From Fulvia fulva (taxonomy: Eukaryota; Ascomycota; Dothideomycetes; Mycosphaerellales; Mycosphaerellaceae): 64,000 nucleotides of DNA. Position 1 is the stretch's first letter. Every line of letters starts with the position of its first letter. The notes beneath the pieces were generated by a model, which was given only the letters and a program-made list of their open reading frames with translations, was not told the DNA's origin and searched no databases. The DNA is taken from NCBI RefSeq assembly GCF_020509005.1, contig NC_063020.1, forward strand, positions 1,612,001 through 1,676,000, in the 5' to 3' direction. A program made the translations under genes and the position numbers. Below, in pieces: positions 49,330 through 60,204 of this stretch.

Positions 49330-52311
49330 TCACGAAGCAACATCGTCCATGTCATCGTCTTCGTCCTCGCTGCACGATGCATGACGAGGGTCCTCGACCT
49401 TTATACTGTCAGCAGTCTTCGACCGCTTCAGATTCGGTCCCGGACATTTCGCAAGAGCCTCACGCACAGCGCGGCGATACTCTTCACGACTGACATCCGC
49501 CGCAGGGCTGGCGAAGCCACTTCCTCCTCCCGCCGTCGCAGCACTACTGCCAGCTGGGATTTCTTCGGCTAAGCGATCAGCCATGTTTGCGTCATATTCT
49601 CTTTCTTGCGCTTGGATAGCAGCAGGGTCAAGTTCACGAGCAGCAGCTAGGAGATCGAGCGAACCATCGTCGGACTCCTCGTCCTCGCTGTACTCTTCTT
49701 CTTCGGCTGCATAGTTGAGCTTGATGGGCTGCGGAGATGCAGCGAGTGGGTAATCGTGGAGGGAGCCGGGTGACATGGAAAGTTCCTCGTCCGCATCACT
49801 CTCATAATCATCACCCAAAGAATCCTCGCCAAATGGCATGAAGCTCAGTGCTGGCGGTAGTTCCGCAGGTGGGAGGATTTGCTGCTTGGTCCAGATGATT
49901 CGTTGCTGTACGGCAGCCCGGCTTCTCTGCTTCGAAGTATCATCTTGCAAGATCCCAGCTAGCCTGCTAGGGATGCGTTGTTTCGACAGGCTTTCCAACG
50001 ATGCTGCAGTGTGATCCAAACGAGCCTGCCGGCTCTCTACAGCAATCGCAAAGTGATCGGCTGGCCAAACACCGCCAATGCCGGTGACCTCCATTTGGAC
50101 GCTCTTCCTCAGTGAAGCTTCGAGATCATTTCTTCGTGGACTGTGGGCCGGGAAAGATAGCTCTAGATCGACCGGGATTGGATTATCGCTCAGATCCATA
50201 GGCTCCGGCAACTCAGAAGCCTCTGCGAGAGGACCACGCTTCTCAGCTGTTCGCGACGATTCTGCCTTCCTTTGCGGAACCCCAAGCGGCACTGCAGTGG
50301 CAGGTGTATAAGGAGGTGCATTGGCATTGCCGACGGTTTTGCGATCGCCGCTGAGGTCGGTACAGAAGCGGGCGTTATTGTAGAAGATAATTGGCCCGTC
50401 CTCTCGAGTCTTTTGCTTCTTGGACGACATAGTGCGCACGCCAGAACTGGTCATACCTAATGAGTCGCCTGCCGGTGCAAGGAATGGAGACTCATCGCTG
50501 TCATCGTAGTCGTCGGAGGAGTCGGCTTCATCAGTGCTGTCCTTGTGGAAGAAGAGGGGGGTGTAGTTGAGTTTGTTGGCCTCAGGCTGATCGCGCTGGT
50601 GGAGTGTCCTAGCCAACGATCCCGACGATTTTGCGCTCTCGCGGTGTGTCAATTTTGGCCGCTTTCGTGGGCTTTGACCGTCCGGTGTGTTGGTGCGATC
50701 CATGGAAGATCCGCCTGCGCTACTGCCTGAATGTGTGATGGAACGGCCTCCCTTCCACCGGACTTTTCTGCCATCAGCAGACACCTCGAACTTTGAGCTG
50801 CACTCTGTCAAAGCCTTGTGCACGAAATCGGCCGTCACGTTGATGGTGTGTAGTTGTGCCATATTCCGTAACAGATTGAGGTAGATCCAGCCGTGTCCAT
50901 CCTCGGGTATGTCGTTTGGGTCAGGGGGAGAAAACCCCAGGTGGCGCATATACCGGATGTTCTCAGCGGGAACTTGGGCACGCTCCGGGTCCAGATCCAG
51001 CGGCCTCGTGGGTCGTTGTTCGTTAAGATCTTGCTCATTTTGTTTTGCAAGGTTGCTCCTCGAGAGGACTGAGTGTTGCCTGCCTGGTTGATTCTCTGCA
51101 AAATCTCTCTCTGGCGAATCACCATAGCTGTCTTGTTTAGCATCTGGATCCACGTGTGCTCGCGACATCATATGGGCTTCTCGAACGCCCTCCAAGCTGG
51201 CGCTTCCACCTTGTGCTTCGCTCTCGACTTGATCTGCCCGCGCGGCAGAGTGCGAAACCTCCTGTTGCTGCATCGGTTGCTGATGGCCGCCAACCGCCCC
51301 TTTACCAGCAAAGAGCTGCTCAAGTCGTCTGGCAACAAGCTTTTTCTTCGCGCGCTCCGTCATGTTCGCAGGGTTCGGCTGCACGAGTAATCGTTCCGGA
51401 ATATGATGCAGGTACGACTGTATGTTGGATCGCATGCTTCTCCGTGTTGTCGACGTGGGCACTGGTTGATGTCTACTCTCGTTTCCGGAGTGAGCATTCG
51501 AACCTTGGCCTGACATGGACATCGAGGCATAGGCAGAATCAGTGTTCTGCAGCGAGGTCTGCGATGAGGCCGTCTTCTGCGTTTCGAGCAGAGGCTTCAG
51601 TCCTGCGTATCCATTCGCCGGGAAAGCTCCAGTTCCCAGACTGGCGGCAAACTTGCGTAGCGTGTCTTCCAGCTCTCGCTTTTTCTCCGCAGGCAGGCCA
51701 TGTATGCGCACCTCGAACAGCTTTTCGTCCTTGAGGTGCGAATCGTGCAGCTTCTGATACTTTTTCAGCTTTCTCTTCAGCTTCTTGTTCTCGATTGTGA
51801 GATCATCAATAACACCTCGGAAGTCCTCTGTACTGCTACCATCTGTGTTGAGATGAGCGAGTCCTGTTCGCATCGGCAGGGCAGTTGATGCATCGTTAAT
51901 GCCGAGATACTGTCGCATCTGTTGCTGGGCCTCTGGTGGTGTTTGCGACGAGGACGAGTTGCGCATGAAGAATGGCGGCTCATTATCGGCGAAGGAGGTG
52001 TCGCGAACGTCGTTGTTGGACTTCTCGAACCACTTGTCAGCGTTGCTGCTCTCGCCCGAGCTGTTCCTGCCTAACGGTGCGAGACTGGACGGCGAGTCGC
52101 TGCTGCCGGCGGTGGCGCGGGAACCTGTTGCGGGATCGTCGCTTGAAGAGTCACTGGCGTCCTTGACGGGCGTCGGGGGCTTCGTCCTCGGTGAGTGGAG
52201 GAGGGATACAGAGCGATGGGCTGGCGGTCGGCGGGGATGGGACGACGATGAGGTGTGCGCTTGTTCTGGCGGGGTCATAACAATCATCGGCTGAGGCAGT
52301 TGGTCGGCCAT
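49330..52311 (-). CDS. frq: FREQUENCY circadian clock protein
   Basis: Negative element of the fungal circadian clock: with FRH and casein kinase 1 it inhibits the White Collar complex. Single exon, 993 residues, similar to the roughly 990 of Neurospora FRQ. I chose the ATG at 52311 (MADQLPQP); the frame runs further up but only to a GTG. Family signatures in order: RNSSGES...WFEKSN (~82-98); coiled coil VIDDLTIENKKLKRKLKKYQ (~167-186); KKRELEDTLRKFAASLG; FCD1-type ARRLEQLF (~327-334); the RPTRPLDLDPERAQVPAENI block followed by YMRHLGF; FCD2-type GWIYLNLLRNMAQLHTINVT (~474-493); KFEVSADGRKVRWKGG; and FCTDLSGD. Ser/Pro-rich acidic stretches suit progressive phosphorylation and PEST turnover, and the C-terminus is acidic (SEDEDDDMDD). 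Two short upstream ORFs precede it. Confidence 0.95.
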   Translation of the reverse strand: MADQLPQPMIVMTPPEQAHTSSSSHPRRPPAHRSVSLLHSPRTKPPTPVKDASDSSSDDPATGSRATAGSSDSPSSLAPLGRNSSGESSNADKWFEKSNNDVRDTSFADNEPPFFMRNSSSSQTPPEAQQQMRQYLGINDASTALPMRTGLAHLNTDGSSTEDFRGVIDDLTIENKKLKRKLKKYQKLHDSHLKDEKLFEVRIHGLPAEKKRELEDTLRKFAASLGTGAFPANGYAGLKPLLETQKTASSQTSLQNTDSAYASMSMSGQGSNAHSGNESRHQPVPTSTTRRSMRSNIQSYLHHIPERLLVQPNPANMTERAKKKLVARRLEQLFAGKGAVGGHQQPMQQQEVSHSAARADQVESEAQGGSASLEGVREAHMMSRAHVDPDAKQDSYGDSPERDFAENQPGRQHSVLSRSNLAKQNEQDLNEQRPTRPLDLDPERAQVPAENIRYMRHLGFSPPDPNDIPEDGHGWIYLNLLRNMAQLHTINVTADFVHKALTECSSKFEVSADGRKVRWKGGRSITHSGSSAGGSSMDRTNTPDGQSPRKRPKLTHRESAKSSGSLARTLHQRDQPEANKLNYTPLFFHKDSTDEADSSDDYDDSDESPFLAPAGDSLGMTSSGVRTMSSKKQKTREDGPIIFYNNARFCTDLSGDRKTVGNANAPPYTPATAVPLGVPQRKAESSRTAEKRGPLAEASELPEPMDLSDNPIPVDLELSFPAHSPRRNDLEASLRKSVQMEVTGIGGVWPADHFAIAVESRQARLDHTAASLESLSKQRIPSRLAGILQDDTSKQRSRAAVQQRIIWTKQQILPPAELPPALSFMPFGEDSLGDDYESDADEELSMSPGSLHDYPLAASPQPIKLNYAAEEEEYSEDEESDDGSLDLLAAARELDPAAIQAQEREYDANMADRLAEEIPAGSSAATAGGGSGFASPAADVSREEYRRAVREALAKCPGPNLKRSKTADSIKVEDPRHASCSEDEDDDMDDVAS

Positions 52312-53521
52312 GAGTTCTGCTAGGTATGTTCTCGCCACGTCTGGAAATCCATATGGTCTAGGGTCAGATAACCTCGCAAGACAAGATCGGGACCCTCTCC
52401 GGTAATCTTGGTATAGTACGGGTATGGGTGTCGTGATGAAGGCGTGGGTATGGTATGCGATTTGTTGCGAAAAGAGGCAAAAGTTGCGACTGAGGGAACC
52501 GCGTCTGATAGAGCGCAGTCACTGCCATCGAGATTGGGTGGTCAGAATAGGGCTCCAGCAACGTCAGTTGGTACAGCCATCACGCGCTGCATCTTGCAAC
52601 AGGGAGCACATCGGACACATGGTACTACCAGTAAGGCAGCGCCGCAGCGGAGTCCGCCCGCGAGGACACGGTCGCTGCAGGAAGGCTCCCTCCAAGCTCG
52701 ATGCATGAGAAGTCATATCGCACGATCGGCTCGATAGGTGCAAAGCAGCTTCGATCTGAACAGCATGCTTGGCGGACGCTGATCGAGGGTCGTTCAACCG
52801 ATGATGCTAGCGCCGGTCAGCTGCTTACCGAGACATGCACAACTTTATTGGCTAGAACTTTGACCACGCACGATGATCGAGAACTCGTCCGCTCGCCTAT
52901 GACTACAATACTACGAGTCGCTCAGTGCATAGCAGTGGCTGCTGCTAATACCGATGCGGCGAAAAGAAGAGACATCAATGCAAGCCGACCACGAGATTTG
53001 GGCAAAGTCAGCAATCGGTGAATCGATGCATCGACGACGATCCTCAGAAGCCACAAGCTTCGCCGCACCCCAGCAATCGCCGCACCCCAGCTCGGATTCT
53101 CGCGTTCCGACACATGGTGTTGCTGGCTTGTATCAATTGCCACACACGCTCAAAATACACGATATGTAGCTCAAATTGCTCAGAATAGCATCGCGAATAC
53201 AGAATAATTATGTTTCATGTTGATATATCGCTGCGTTGTGGTGTTGTTGATGGGCTCAGATTGAGGTGCGAAATCTGAAGCCGCATCGGCTGAACTTCGG
53301 GTTTCTGACCCAGCTTTCCCAGCTTGGGAGCTTGAACCCGGCGCCAAGCCAGAGATATGGGCTTGGGCGACCACGACACTGCACCACAACGACACGGTGC
53401 ATCAACACCAAACTTACCAGGCAGCCAGATATAGGTGTGAAGATGAAGCTCAGGTAATATGAATGTCATAGGGCAATGCGTTGTTGGTTCTTTGGGGGGT
53501 GGTCGAAAATTCCCGTCTCTA
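52312..53521 (-). promoter_or_regulatory. frq leader and upstream region with uORFs and clustered GAT/CGAT motifs
   Basis: About 1.2 kb between the frq ATG and a transposon remnant. On the minus strand there are two upstream ORFs: 52528-52364 (54 codons) and 52352-52320 (10 codons, ending 8 nt before the frq ATG). Closely spaced GATC/CGAT repeats occur at 52724-52736, 52753, 52781, 52799-52804, 52871-52880 and 53013-53045; the known White Collar light-response element is built from paired GAT repeats. A 13-bp direct repeat (CGCCGCACCCCAG) lies near 53063-53092. Assignment as light or clock elements is inference. Confidence 0.5.
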
Positions 53522-53808
53522 CAGTCCTGGGCATAGTTATTACAACCCCTGTTCTTCCACCTTTCCTCATTAGGAAGAATGTATCCACTGCTTGGCGTAG
53601 CTCACCACCTGGTGTGTCCTCCATTGTTGGCTACTACTGCCTCGCAGCGTTCTCGCATACTCTTGCATATACGTTGTATGTCCTGAGGTGTGAGCTTGGC
53701 CCATTCTTGATAGTGAGATTGAAGGTAGCAACACCTTCTGAGATGGACATGGATAGCCGGAAGTGGTTAGCGTAAATACAGGGGTTGTAAAAACTATGCC
53801 CAGGACTG
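53522..53808 (-). mobile_element. Non-autonomous Tc1/mariner-type element (287 bp deletion derivative)
   Basis: Both ends carry a 31-bp terminal inverted repeat beginning CAGTCCTGGGCATAGTT, with one mismatch between the two arms. The element is flanked by TA on each side (53520-53521 and 53809-53810), the Tc1/mariner target duplication. Between the repeats, the minus strand still encodes the C-terminal end of a transposase (QEWAKLTPQDIQRI, then MRERCEAVVANNGGHTRW and a stop). The catalytic part is missing, so this is an internal-deletion copy. The surviving tail is not riddled with stops, unlike the repeats to its right. Confidence 0.85.
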
Positions 53809-53810
53809 TA

Positions 53811-54059
53811 AGCCCGCTTGCGACATCAGCGCGATAGCAGCGCTTTCTCACCACCTCAAAAGCAGCGGCAAAACCCCTGACACACGTTGCAACGGCGCGA
53901 TTGCGCGCATTTCCAGCGACAGCCAATGAGAGCGCTAGAAATAGCTGTCAATCACATACGAATACTTACTATAGTGGGTTCCTACCACAGCTCTTACCAA
54001 AGCGTGAAGGATTTAACGCGTATACGTAGCTGTCGTTATAATACTGCTGCTACTACTAA
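53811..54059. other. Transition from gene space to RIP-affected repeats
   Basis: Short stretch right of the mariner remnant. The base composition changes near 53960: beyond it CpA and TpG become rare and TAG/TAA triplets frequent. No feature recognised. Confidence 0.3.
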
Positions 54060-54960
54060 GGGTGAATGAACTGCTGCATAGGCGTAGTGGACGCGTAGCC
54101 GTACGGTTGCTACAATAGTCGTTCTTACTATATATAATACTACTGATCTTGCTACGCCTATTAAGCCTATTGTTGTTATTGACTTACTAGTAGCTCGGTG
54201 AGCTGCTTTAACTGTCCTTCTAGTACGTCCATTCGATCAGGTAGTTTCGCTACAGATAGCCCTCTAGGTAATATAGCACTCGGATTGCCTTCAACGTTGT
54301 TATAAGTAACATCTCCCTTATAATACTATAGACCGTAATTACGTATTAACTTCCGACACGCGTACGCTCGAGTCGTATAGCTAGTCTTATAGTTATAGAA
54401 CACACTATCCGGTACTATAGCCTTCCGCTACAAAGTAGTAGGTTAAGGTGTTAGTAAAAAGCTCGATAGCCGTAGATCCTTAGCCTTCCGTACGCCATTC
54501 CTATTAGTAAGCTCGAAGGCTATATTACTACGGTATACGCTTATAACACCTACTATTAGATTGCGAGCAGGTAGATCAATTCTTCTACGCTTATTAGATC
54601 GTCGATTAGGCTCTATTAGAGGCTTATATAGTATAGTACCTACTATAGCGCGATCGATATACTAGTAAATATCGAAGTCTATTATCTATAGAACACCTCC
54701 TCTCTTAAGTAGCTATATATTGCGGTGTATATACGGCAAACTAGTCGTACGGCGATAGTAGCCGTTATACGTATAAAGATAACACGTATAGGTAAATGTA
54801 GAGTACTTATATAGCTTGCCCTTCTTATCTCTTTTAATACGGAGCCTACGCTTAGCTTCGGCGACTGTCTTCGTAACCTCCTATAATACGTAGTCGTAGA
54901 TACCGTAGACACCTATCTTAGACACGATAGGCCTTACTTTCGAGTAGAAGTTGCTAACTA
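54060..54960 (-). other. Degenerate coding-like stretch, unidentified
   Basis: Reading the minus strand from about 54960 downward, one frame stays largely open and is interrupted mainly by TAG/TAA in contexts expected from RIP. Parts look protein-like (VAEAKRRLRIKRDKKGKL; VEGNPSAILPRGLSVAKLP; DRMDVLEGQLKQLTELLVSQ, a possible coiled-coil end). I could not assign a transposon or gene family. Confidence 0.35.
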
Positions 54961-54999
54961 AGTTGCTAGTATATAGATAGATTTGTTATTCCCCTATTC

Positions 55000-57900
55000 T
55001 AGGACCCTATCCGGCCTATATAGGTATATATCTATTATTATGTACAAAGGGAAACCCGAATAGGTGAAAACCCTTCCCGCCCCCGACTACTCCTTATCTA
55101 GTTTAGCTTTCCCTCTAAACGTACGTAGTCTATATTACTACCCCGTTAGCCCCCGCTCCTAGCCGGTCTCGTCGCGCTACGTCGTGTCCTCTCTTCCTAT
55201 ACTGCTCCTACTAGGCGGTACTATTCTAGCTAGCCCTTCTCTAGTATCTAGTTCGTAATGCGCCGTAGGTCCTTAGCGTTATTAAGAAGTGCCCTAATCG
55301 TCCGGTTCCTCGCCTTTACTATCTACTCCCCCCTTCCTAGCGACCACCTCGGATAGACGAGGAGTACGTACCGTACGTTCTAGGAGCGATAGCCGTAGGG
55401 GTAGCTAGTATTCGTGTATCCTAGAACCTTTCTCTATAATAGGTACCCCTAGAGGCCGATATGTTCGCTTCGTAGTTAGGTTACTATACTACTCTATACC
55501 CTCGTAAGGCGGTAGTAGATAAGCTTCGGGGGGTGCTTAACCGCGGATTTTATAGCTAACTATTCCTTAGATTGTCCCGCTAGCTAAGGGCGTCTACTAT
55601 ACCCTACAACCTAGTTGTTCCACCTCTCTTTCTATAGTTACTCTACAAACGATTTCTTACCTTCCTATTATATTACTAGCTATTCGTCCCTTACCCGGTA
55701 GTTCGGCTCGTTTCCGGGTCGAATGCCCCTATACGCTAGTACTGATTCGCGGGCCCTTATAACTATACTAGCGATGACCTTCTATACTAGGTACTATGCC
55801 GACTTGCCTAAGTAGGAGGTCCGTAGTCCCTAGATATATAGGTCGATCGGCGGTATAGCGGTCTCGTACTTAAGTATCCTCGTTAGTGTCGACTTATATA
55901 CCCCGGTAACCTTCCTTAGGCATTAGTTTTAGATCTTCGCTAGCGGCGCGACGAGTCCCTTCGATAGGTAGGCCCTCTCGCCTAAGGACTACACTTAGCT
56001 ACTATAGGTAAGGACTGGCCGTATAATAGCCGTATATAGAAGTCGTAACTACCGGAAGTCCGCCCCCTATATAGACGTAGTAAGCCTCTAGCATAATGCT
56101 ATATTCTGTTTAGCTTTCCGTAATATTGCCTATACGTACTTCCTCTACCGTAGCGCCGGGTCTACCTATAGTCCGAGGATCCTAAGCTAATTTGCCGGGT
56201 TAGTCGTATACCCCTATATCTAGATAGAAGCTTGCATATTGTAGAACCGTGGCCGGCGCGTAAAGTGTATTAGATTATACTTTTCTAGGGCAAACCGAGC
56301 CCCGTGCCTCCTAGCCTAGTCCTCGTAGATCTTGTACTTCTCTTCTAGTAGCCTATAGTTCTCCTTAGTCGAGGAAGACTACGCTAGGATGTTTGTGTCG
56401 TCTACGAAGCCGCTCGTAGCGGTGTTCTAGGATTCTAGGGCTAGGAGTAGCGTCGCTATAAAGAAGAGGAATAGAATAGGTACTAGCGTTAAGCCTTACG
56501 GGATTCTAGTATAGACTACTTAAAATGGGCTTCTATACTAGCCGACTAGGATCGACGTACTACGGTTTTGGAGGTAGGACCGTACGAAGTTAACAAGCCA
56601 CTTAGGGAGTCCTTTCGACCTTAGGATATAGAGTAGCCGCGGGTATAACACGTAGTCGAAGGCTCCCGATATGTCTAGGCTAAGTAAGGAAGCCACCTTG
56701 TCCCTATTCTTATACTAGATGGCCTTTACCTAAGAGGTAATAAGTTCTATCGCGGATAGCGTCGATCGCTATAGGCGCGCACCTATCTAGGTGTCCGGGA
56801 GTAGGGAGTGTTCCTCTACCGCCTCGGAGAGTCTCGTTATAACTAGCTTCTTAAGCGCCTTCCTAAGAGTGTTAAGGAGCGCAATTAGGCGGTACGACTT
56901 TACCTACGTATAGTCTTCCTTCTACGGCTTACGTAGGACCACTGTCGTCGATTGTTTAAAAGCTATCGGGTAGTACCCGGTCTGTAGGTAGGCGTTAAAG
57001 ATCGCTATAACTACTAGGGCTAGTTGATCTCTACACTTCTTTAGTAGCTCGTTTAGGATCCTATCCGGCCCCGGGGCTTTCTTCGCCGGTAACTTCCTTA
57101 GTATAGCGGCAACTTTTCCCTCGGACACCTCCTATTAGACCGCGATACTAGGGGCTAGGGGAGTAGAGCTATTTATGTCGCTTAGATTAGCCTCGACTAG
57201 GGGCGGGAAGAACTTGCTAGCTAGTAGACGCGCCTTAGCCTCGGGGTCGCTAACCGGGCCACTAGGCGATTATAGCGCTAGGATAGAGAAGGAGGGGCCC
57301 TATATAGGGTCCTGTCGGGCCCATTTTGCTAGCTTTTATATCCTCTCTAGCTTGCCGGCGATTTCTTCTACTATAGCCCTCTAGCAGACTACTTTCTCCC
57401 TTCGTATTATAGCTTTCTTCTGTTAGTATACCTCCCTATATACGTTCTAGGCCTCCTCGCTATAGCTGCTCGTCTATACCCGGCGGGCTCTCCTTACTTC
57501 TCTTACTACCGTAGTGCACTCCGGCGTCTAGTATAGTTTAGACTATATCGTTAGTTAGGTAAGCGGAACGTAAAGTAAGGTCGCTTTTCTTATTTCGTCT
57601 ATCAACCCCTAGACTACTTCGTCTATCTCGTCTTTACTATTGTATTACTGCTACGCGATCTAGACTAGCCTCTTAGAGTTATCGAGGTACGCCTAGATGT
57701 TAGCCTAGTAGGCCTTTCCCTAGTTTAGCTTAGGGGTTCTCGCTAGTATACGTTATATCTATATCGTAATAGAGGTCCTAACTAGTATATAGTCTAACGA
57801 CGCCTCGAGTTTATGTTCGATCCTATAGTAGGTTACCGTATAGTAGTAGCTATCTAAGATCTAGGAGAGGTCGATCGTGCCTTAGAGTCCCCCTCTCTTC

Positions 57901-59770
57901 TAGGTACCTAGGTCCTTCGGGGTATTAAGGGTAATTACGTTACTCGCTATCAAGTCGAGTACTTCGTCGGCTATAGGGTACGACTATATAAGGCTTTCCT
58001 AGGAAGGGTAGTATATATTGAAGTCTCCTACTACGATATAGCACCCTTGTCTCTTAAGCGTACTGTCTAGGTGTCTATAGACCCCTAGGTCGCGGCTAGA
58101 CCTCGAGGCTAGCGGTTGTATATATAGGTTGTATATCTAGGTACTACCTACGTAGAGGGAGGTAATATCGCCCCCGCCTTCTTTATCTACGTAGTATACT
58201 ACCTCCTAGTCGGATTCTAGTATATCCTTACTAACATAGAAGTACGTACGGGGTCTGCCGTCGCCTCGTAGGTATATCGTATAGCCTAGTGACTTATAGG
58301 TCGTTAGTCTCTTATAGTACGGGTTAATCTATAGCTCCTAGATTATAAGGACGTAGTAGACGCGCGGGTCCGCCTCGTATAGGAAATGGTTCTAGACTAT
58401 ATCCTTGCTATAGTTAACGTTATACTAGATAATACTAAGCGTGTCGAGGCTAGTTATCGGTATTAACAATCATTTCCTCTATATCGTCCTATGTCCTACT
58501 GCCCTATACGTCCTAGTCTACGCCTATCGGCTATATACTAAAGGGGAGCCGGGCCTAGTTAGATTCCCTCGCCGTAGCTAGTAGAGTACGTAGCCTCCCG
58601 TACGCCCTAGGTTACGTATCCTTTATATCGTTCTCGGCCCTAGGGCGCTTATACCCGACCGCCGCTAGTTAGTTCCGGTATAGGCTAGCCTTACGGTCGC
58701 CGTAGAATCTTAGGGCGACGGTTCTGTTTATGATTGCCTTGTTTTTCGCTAGTTTCCGCTATAGGCATTCCGTACTATACGATAGGTAGTGCCCCGGATA
58801 GTTCGCGTACCGTCTCGTAGTCGATATATAGTCCCTAGATATATAGTCTCCTATATAGTTTAAGTAGGCCTACTTATTTATACACGTATAGGTTTGGTGT
58901 CTATACTATTAGCATTTGAAGTATTAGAGGACACGAAAGGATAAGGAGTACTTTTCTACTATCTTAAGGCTATATTACTAGACTAGGCCTTGTTCTATCG
59001 CTAGATCCGCCGCTTTCGCGTCTTATAGCTATACTATTAGCGCCGAGGCCTTCTTACCTTCTGGCCATTTCCTATAGAGCCAAGTCGCCTTCTAGATTAG
59101 AGAGTTAAGAGTGACCGGGTTGCCCTCTTAGAGAGCGCGTAGGTGACCCTAGTTAGTTAGGTCAAACTCCTTAGGTATATCGTAGACTAGGATCGTAAAT
59201 TATTTCGTTAAGACCTTCGCTAATACCGTAACCTTAGATGCCTACTATAGCTATACCTCTAGGTGCCTCCTAGTAGTAGTAGAGCTAGTATAGATCTATA
59301 GAGTACCGTTAGACTGTTAGTTCACTACGACCACCCCTAGTTAGTTAATTCGTTAGGCGAGCTCCTTGTTCGATAGCTTCGTAACTTCGGCCTAGTCTTC
59401 CTTTACTACAATGCGGATCGTAACTATATCGTACGTTAGGCGGGGGCCTAGTATCGATACCGCGACTGATGCCTAGCTATAGGGGTGTTGATTCCGGGTG
59501 GCCTTACTAATCGCCTAGGACGTCGTCCTTATTTCTTGTTGCCCTCGGTAATACGATAGTATAAGCGCCGTACGTAGCTAAGTGATCATTACCTATAGAG
59601 ACCGGTAAGGGAGCTAATCGTTAGTTTCTATACTTTTTACGTCCTCTATAAGTTGCTACTAGTTGTCTTAGGGGGGCTTCGCCTATAGGGCCGTAGGCGC
59701 CGTTAGTACCGTAGCCTAGGCTACTATTACCTAGGAGTTGCCTAATGTAGCTAGGCACCTCCGCGGCGTT
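55000..59770 (-). mobile_element. Tad1-like non-LTR (LINE) retrotransposon, RIP-inactivated
   Basis: All three expected parts are recognisable on the minus strand through many TAG/TAA stops. ORF1 (about 59750-58600) ends in remnants of zinc-knuckle (CCHC) units near 58800-58930. An apurinic-type endonuclease lies around 58450-57700 (VVGDFNI-like motif near 58000, then TIDLS). The reverse transcriptase is around 57200-56200, with the longest surviving open piece at 57128-56922 (AAILRKLPAKKAPGPDRI, then GYYPIAFKQSTTVVLRKP). A degenerate C-terminal part follows towards 55100. Boundaries are approximate; no target-site duplication found. The copy cannot encode functional protein. Confidence 0.8.
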
Positions 59771-60204
59771 TAGAGCTGAAGAAATAGGGTAAAGAGAGCT
59801 TTAAGCTATCTAGATTAAATAAGGTAGAACTCCCTTAGTCCTAGGGGTAGTAGCCTACTTTATATATCGTTAAGTATAGTTAATAGTAAATAGGCCGAGG
59901 AGATATACTTATCGACTTAGTAGGTAGTAGTTGCTAGTATATACTAATACTCGTCTACGTAACCTACGGTAGTTCTTATAAGCCTACTACTATATAGGCT
60001 AGAGCTAACTAAATATATTATATAGGTCATTCCGAGCACTATAATTGAGCTAGAGCTTTATCTAGTTATAAGCTGTTATAGTCTCCCTATAGAGAGTACA
60101 GAAGGTGGGGACAGAAGAGCCTTAGAGTGCTTAGAAGTCGTTAAGAAGTGACAGTCTAGCTTAGTGTATAAGCGCTAAGAATTATATACCCCGTAACATT
60201 TACT
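59771..60204 (-). repeat. Possible solo LTR (minus orientation)
   Basis: Between the LINE and the gypsy element lies a non-coding AT-rich stretch. Read on the minus strand from 60204 it begins TGTTACGGGGTATATAATTC, a form common for fungal LTR starts. I could not confirm a matching ...CA end or a target-site duplication, so this may instead be LINE leader sequence. Confidence 0.25.
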
